Positions 60,884-64,000 of a DNA stretch of 64,000 bases are shown one piece after another (positions within the stretch are counted from its first letter, which is position 1; the number at the start of each line of letters is the position of its first letter). The DNA lies in the NCBI RefSeq assembly GCF_000423365.1, contig NZ_KE384009.1, forward strand, positions 1,176 through 65,175, given 5' to 3'. Source of the DNA: Maritalea myrionectae DSM 19524. Its GTDB lineage: Bacteria; Pseudomonadota; Alphaproteobacteria; Rhizobiales; Devosiaceae. The position numbers and the translations under genes were made by a program. The notes below the pieces were generated by a model. That model did no database searches, had not been told where the DNA came from, and worked only from the letters and a program-made list of their open reading frames with translations.

Positions 60884-61727
60884 GTCGTTTTCCTTCAAAA
60901 TTCAGTCGGGCCGCATCCCAGGCTTCGATGCGGTTTCGGGTTTGATCCCAATTGGTTTCGGTTACGCGGGCAACAATGGCCTCTACCAGGGCCAATGCAG
61001 CGGTGTAGCTGTCCCACACGGTGCCGCTATCAATGGGCACCGGCAAAACTTCTTGTGCGTCTTTGGAAATGGGCGACATCCATTTGTCGGTCACCAAAAC
61101 CACGCGGGCCCCGCGATTGTGCACCGCCATTTGTGCCAGTTCGGCGAGTGATTTTTGATAACGCCGAAAATCGATGGTCACCAAAATGTCTTTGGGGCGC
61201 ATGCGGAGCAAATATTCAGGCCAGACTTCAGGATCAGACGGCAGGTGAAACACATTGGCGCGGTATTGCCGCAAATGGCGCGACAAATATTGGACAATCG
61301 GGTCGCTCATGCGCCCACCAATCAAATACAGGCCGCGCTTGTCGTCCGACAGCAATTGGCATACCCGTTCAAATTGGCTGGCCGAAATCATCTCGCACGT
61401 GTCGTGCAGCAATTGCTCAGCCCGCTGAAAAAATCCTTGCAAATAGTCGCCTTCGACCTGTCGCCGTGTGGGGTGCAAATCAACGGGTGACTTTTGCCCC
61501 TCCTTTAATTCAGCGATCAGCTCTTGTTGAAATTCTTGGAACCCCCCATAGCCCAGCTTATTGACGAAACGCGAAATCGTCGGCGCGGAAACGCTTGTTT
61601 TCTCAGCCAAAACCTGGATTGGCGCCAAACCCGCGAACGGATAGTCGGCCATAATCGTGGCGCTGAGCTTGCGCTCATTGGCGGTAAATTCGTCTGATTT
61701 TTCCGCAATTTGCACGCGAACCGTCAT
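60876..61727 (-). CDS. RpiR/MurR-family regulator
   Basis: A 283-residue regulator: N-terminal HTH_6 (residues 5-80; APIQVLAEKTSVSAPTISRF) and a C-terminal SIS domain (about 120-265; LIGGRMSDPIVQYLSRHLRQ, then VLVTDKWMSPI) that usually binds a sugar phosphate. The ATG at 61727 follows GGGAGG; the longer frame to 62003 overlaps the divergent transporter gene and is unlikely. Divergent from the livMG-type gene with two GAAAA-type dyads between. It probably controls both directions. Confidence 0.9.
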   Translation of the reverse strand: MTVRVQIAEKSDEFTANERKLSATIMADYPFAGLAPIQVLAEKTSVSAPTISRFVNKLGYGGFQEFQQELIAELKEGQKSPVDLHPTRRQVEGDYLQGFFQRAEQLLHDTCEMISASQFERVCQLLSDDKRGLYLIGGRMSDPIVQYLSRHLRQYRANVFHLPSDPEVWPEYLLRMRPKDILVTIDFRRYQKSLAELAQMAVHNRGARVVLVTDKWMSPISKDAQEVLPVPIDSGTVWDSYTAALALVEAIVARVTETNWDQTRNRIEAWDAARLNFEGKRHE

Positions 61728-61761
61728 AATTGTCCTCCCAATAGCGCCCATTATCGCAAAT

Positions 61762-61812
61762 GAAAAAAATTCGTCAATTAAAAAATTATGTGTTGACTTT
61801 GAAAAAGTTTTC
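61762..61812. promoter_or_regulatory. Operator candidates of the RpiR regulator
   Basis: GAAAA-AG-TTTTC at 61801-61812 is an inverted repeat just downstream of a TTGACT (-35-like) at 61793, so it would overlap the transporter promoter. A looser GAA-N5-TTC occurs at 61762-61772 nearer to the RpiR start. RpiR sites in related bacteria are GAAA/TTTC dyads. Confidence 0.5.
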
Positions 61813-61851
61813 TCAAATCCTAAGGACAACCAACCTGGTGGGGGAGAATAA

Positions 61852-63630
61852 ATGATCACAGCACCAAAACGCCATATTGTTTTCGCATCTGCGGCGATTT
61901 TCATGGTGATATTGGCCATTGCCGGCCTCGCCAGTTTCGGCTCAGGTGCGCTTGAACGCACAATGATCGTCTTTTTTGTGTCCCTGATCGGGGTGGCTGG
62001 CATTGGCGTTTACAGCGGCAATAGTGGCATTTTGAGCTTTGGCCATGTGGGCTTTATGGGCATCGGCGCCTATTGTGCATCTTTGCTTACCCTGCCCGTC
62101 CCCTTGAAAACGGCAACCCTTCCTAACCTCCCAAGCTGGCTTGCAACCACACAGCTCGACTTTGTACTGGCAACCCTCATTGCCGTGCTATTTGTTGGTG
62201 TGGTTGCGGCCATTATCGGGGCGGCTATCGGTCGGCTTGAAGGGTCAGCCGCGACCATCGCCACCCTTGGCCTTTTGATTATTGTGCACGGGGTGACCAT
62301 TGGCTGGCGCGATGTGACCCGTGGGGCGCAAACCTTTTTTGGTGTACCGCGTGAAACAACGCTTTGGACGGCGGCCATCGCCTGTGTCATTGCGCTGATC
62401 GCCGCACGGCTTTACCGCGATTCAATTTCAGGCTTGCGCTTGCGCGCTGGGCGCGACAATGCCATCGCCGCCAACGCCGTAGGCATTAATATTCAAAAAG
62501 AGCGCCTTGTATCTTTCATCGTCAGTGCCATGATCATGGCCTTGGCCGGGGCGTTGCTGGCCCACTTTCTTGGGGCCTTCAGCCCGAAAAAATTCTATTT
62601 CACAGACACGTTCTTCTTGTTGTCGATGTTGATTGTGGGCGGCATGTCCACTGTCACAGGCGCCTTCACGGGGGCGGTCGTGATCACATTGATCACGGAA
62701 ATATTGCGCCGATTTGAAAGTGGCTTCACCCTGTTCGGGTTTGAAATGCCCACCATTTTCGGCACCACCCAAATCGGCATTGGCTTGATCATCCTGTTCG
62801 CCATGTTCCGCAAGGCCAATGGTTTGGCCGGCCTTAAAGAATGGGAAGAACGCCTGTTCGACCGCGAAATCTCACCCCAGAATGCTCCCACGGCATCTCA
62901 GCCGATTGAAGAGCACACCGAACTGCAAGCAAGTGGACTGGTTATGCAGTTCGGTGGTCTAACTGCGGTGAATGATGTGTCATTCACGCTGAAACCGGGT
63001 GAAATTTTTGGCCTGATTGGCCCCAACGGTTCGGGCAAAACCACGGTGATGAACATGCTGTCTTGTGTGCTCAAACCAACAGTGGGCAGCGTTAAGTTGG
63101 GTGACACAGAATTGATCGGGCGCAAATCCAATGAGGTCGCCAATTTTGGCATCGCCCGCACCTTCCAAAATATCCGCCTGTTCCCGGATTTGACAGTTTA
63201 TCAAAATGTGCATGTGGCCGCGCTCTCGACCCGCCAGGGCAAAAACGCAGAGGCACGCACTTACGCCGCGCTGCATCGGTTGGGTCTTTTGGATCGCGCG
63301 GATGAAGATTCCGGTACGCTTTCCTATGGCGATCAACGCCGGGTGGAAATTGCCCGCGCCCTCGCCTGCGAACCAACCTTGCTGTTTTTGGATGAACCCG
63401 CCGCGGGCATGAACCGCGAAGAAACAGATGATCTGATGGAAACGCTGCGCAAGCTTTGCGCGGAGTTAGGCATCGGCATCCTGATCGTCGATCACGATCT
63501 AAAACTGATCAATGAACTTTGTGACCGCGTCGCGGTCTTAAACGAAGGCAAAATGATTGCTGAGGGGACACCTGAAGAAGTCCGAAATAACCCGGCTGTT
63601 GTGGAAGCCTATTTGGGGCGGTCAGCCTAG
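61852..63630 (+). CDS. Fused branched-chain-type ABC permease-ATPase (LivM-LivG)
   Basis: One 592-residue protein with a LivM-type permease in front (about residues 1-325, eight to ten helices, LSFGHVGFMGIGAYCA near residue 63 and GLRLRAGRDNAIAANAVGIN) and a LivG-type ATPase behind (about 350-592: Walker A GPNGSGKT, signature LSYGDQRRVEIARAL, Walker B LLFLDEPAAGM, H-loop IVDHDLKLI). The linker around residues 335-352 is hydrophilic. The partner permease LivH and ATPase LivF are not seen and are expected past the window end. The ATG at 61852 follows GGGGGAG. No internal stop or frameshift is seen. Confidence 0.9.
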   Translation: MITAPKRHIVFASAAIFMVILAIAGLASFGSGALERTMIVFFVSLIGVAGIGVYSGNSGILSFGHVGFMGIGAYCASLLTLPVPLKTATLPNLPSWLATTQLDFVLATLIAVLFVGVVAAIIGAAIGRLEGSAATIATLGLLIIVHGVTIGWRDVTRGAQTFFGVPRETTLWTAAIACVIALIAARLYRDSISGLRLRAGRDNAIAANAVGINIQKERLVSFIVSAMIMALAGALLAHFLGAFSPKKFYFTDTFFLLSMLIVGGMSTVTGAFTGAVVITLITEILRRFESGFTLFGFEMPTIFGTTQIGIGLIILFAMFRKANGLAGLKEWEERLFDREISPQNAPTASQPIEEHTELQASGLVMQFGGLTAVNDVSFTLKPGEIFGLIGPNGSGKTTVMNMLSCVLKPTVGSVKLGDTELIGRKSNEVANFGIARTFQNIRLFPDLTVYQNVHVAALSTRQGKNAEARTYAALHRLGLLDRADEDSGTLSYGDQRRVEIARALACEPTLLFLDEPAAGMNREETDDLMETLRKLCAELGIGILIVDHDLKLINELCDRVAVLNEGKMIAEGTPEEVRNNPAVVEAYLGRSA

Positions 63631-63658
63631 CTGATCCGCCATAAAAGGAGAGGAAGAC

Positions 63659-64000
63659 ATGAAAAAAACTTTGCTGATGAGCAGCATGTTGGCCATGGCC
63701 GTAACCGGCAGCGCCCATGCTGAAACGCTTAAAGTGGGCGTCGCCACCGCGCAAACAGGCGCCTTGGCGCACTATGACGGCCCGGTTGTTGAAGGCTTGC
63801 GAATGGGCGTTGATGAAATCAACGCAGCAGGCGGCATTGGTGGCACGCTCAAAATTGAGTTGGTGGAAAAGGATGTGCGGTCGGACGCTGCACAAACCGC
63901 CATTGCCACCCAAGAGCTGGTTGATGCTGGCGTCAAAGTATTGATCCTGCCCTGTGATGCGGACCCATCATTGGCAGCCATTTCAATTGTGGGCAGCGCG
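63659..64000 (+). CDS. Branched-chain-type ABC binding protein, cut by the window end
   Basis: The first 114 codons of a Leu/Ile/Val-type periplasmic binding protein. A signal peptide MKKTLLMSSMLAMAVTGSAH ends near AHA|ETL, followed by LKVGVATAQTGALAHYDGPV and the GMRMGVDEINAAGGIGG-like family block (here residues 47-63). GGAGAGG precedes the ATG and the LivMG fusion ends 28 bases upstream. Substrate is unknown; the neighbours suggest an amine or amino acid. The 3' end lies beyond base 64000. Confidence 0.88.
   Translation, partial: MKKTLLMSSMLAMAVTGSAHAETLKVGVATAQTGALAHYDGPVVEGLRMGVDEINAAGGIGGTLKIELVEKDVRSDAAQTAIATQELVDAGVKVLILPCDADPSLAAISIVGSA

Overview
The window carries about 60 protein genes of an aerobic, heterotrophic alphaproteobacterium, probably of the Hyphomicrobiales/Rhodobacterales type. 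The pointers are several TRAP and ABC uptake systems, a GlpSTPQUV-type glycerol ABC transporter, a cold-shock gene followed by a typical alphaproteobacterial small lysine-rich protein, and moderate GC. The species cannot be named from the sequence. No tRNA or rRNA gene was seen. Almost everything is a catabolic island: each cluster pairs an uptake system with the enzymes for its substrate and usually a local regulator.

Layout. 1-1767: an AT-rich segment unlike the rest, with an octamer tandem repeat, iteron-like repeats, a secreted lysozyme-like protein and a gene remnant. 1768-12065 (minus): a uronate operon (uxaC, TRAP dctPQM, kdgF, kduI, kduD, uxuB, uxuA, uxaA) with a divergent GntR regulator at 12178-12873. 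12919-21427 (minus): a LacI-headed sugar ABC operon with a GH63-like hydrolase and a glycerate 2-kinase, read here as a glucosylglycerate/mannosylglycerate utilisation system. 21621-23103: a BlaR/BlaI-type pair. 23181-33220: glycerol uptake and catabolism (glpVSTPQU-glpK, minus) divergent from glpRD (plus). 33265-40513: DUF1036, UspA, SulP, LysR with a small secreted-protein/OsmC/GFA group, and a cold-shock gene. 40553-48215: GntR, an Asp/Glu racemase-family protein, a cyclic amidohydrolase and a DapA-like enzyme, then a TRAP system with UspA behind a sigma-54-type promoter. 48287-57989 (minus): an FbpABC/AfuABC-like ABC transporter with a phosphoglycolate-phosphatase-like HAD enzyme, next to a PgtABC-like three-component sensor. 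58146-64000: class III aminotransferase, glutamine-synthetase-like enzyme, RpiR regulator, and a divergent branched-chain-amino-acid-type ABC system with a fused LivM-LivG protein and a binding-protein gene cut by the window end.

How the genes work together. The uronate operon takes up uronates and converges them on 2-keto-3-deoxygluconate (KDG); the KDG kinase and aldolase are not in the window. The LacI operon would release hexose and glycerate from a glycosylglycerate and phosphorylate the glycerate. The glp genes feed glycerol to dihydroxyacetone phosphate. The Pgt-like sensor contains a binding protein that is a close relative of the transporter's own binding protein, and a sigma-54 promoter with near-perfect -24/-12 elements lies directly before the transporter, so a closed sense-and-import circuit for an organophosphate is a reasonable hypothesis. 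In five uptake operons the binding-protein gene is followed by a stem-loop before the permease gene, fitting differential expression of binding protein over membrane parts.
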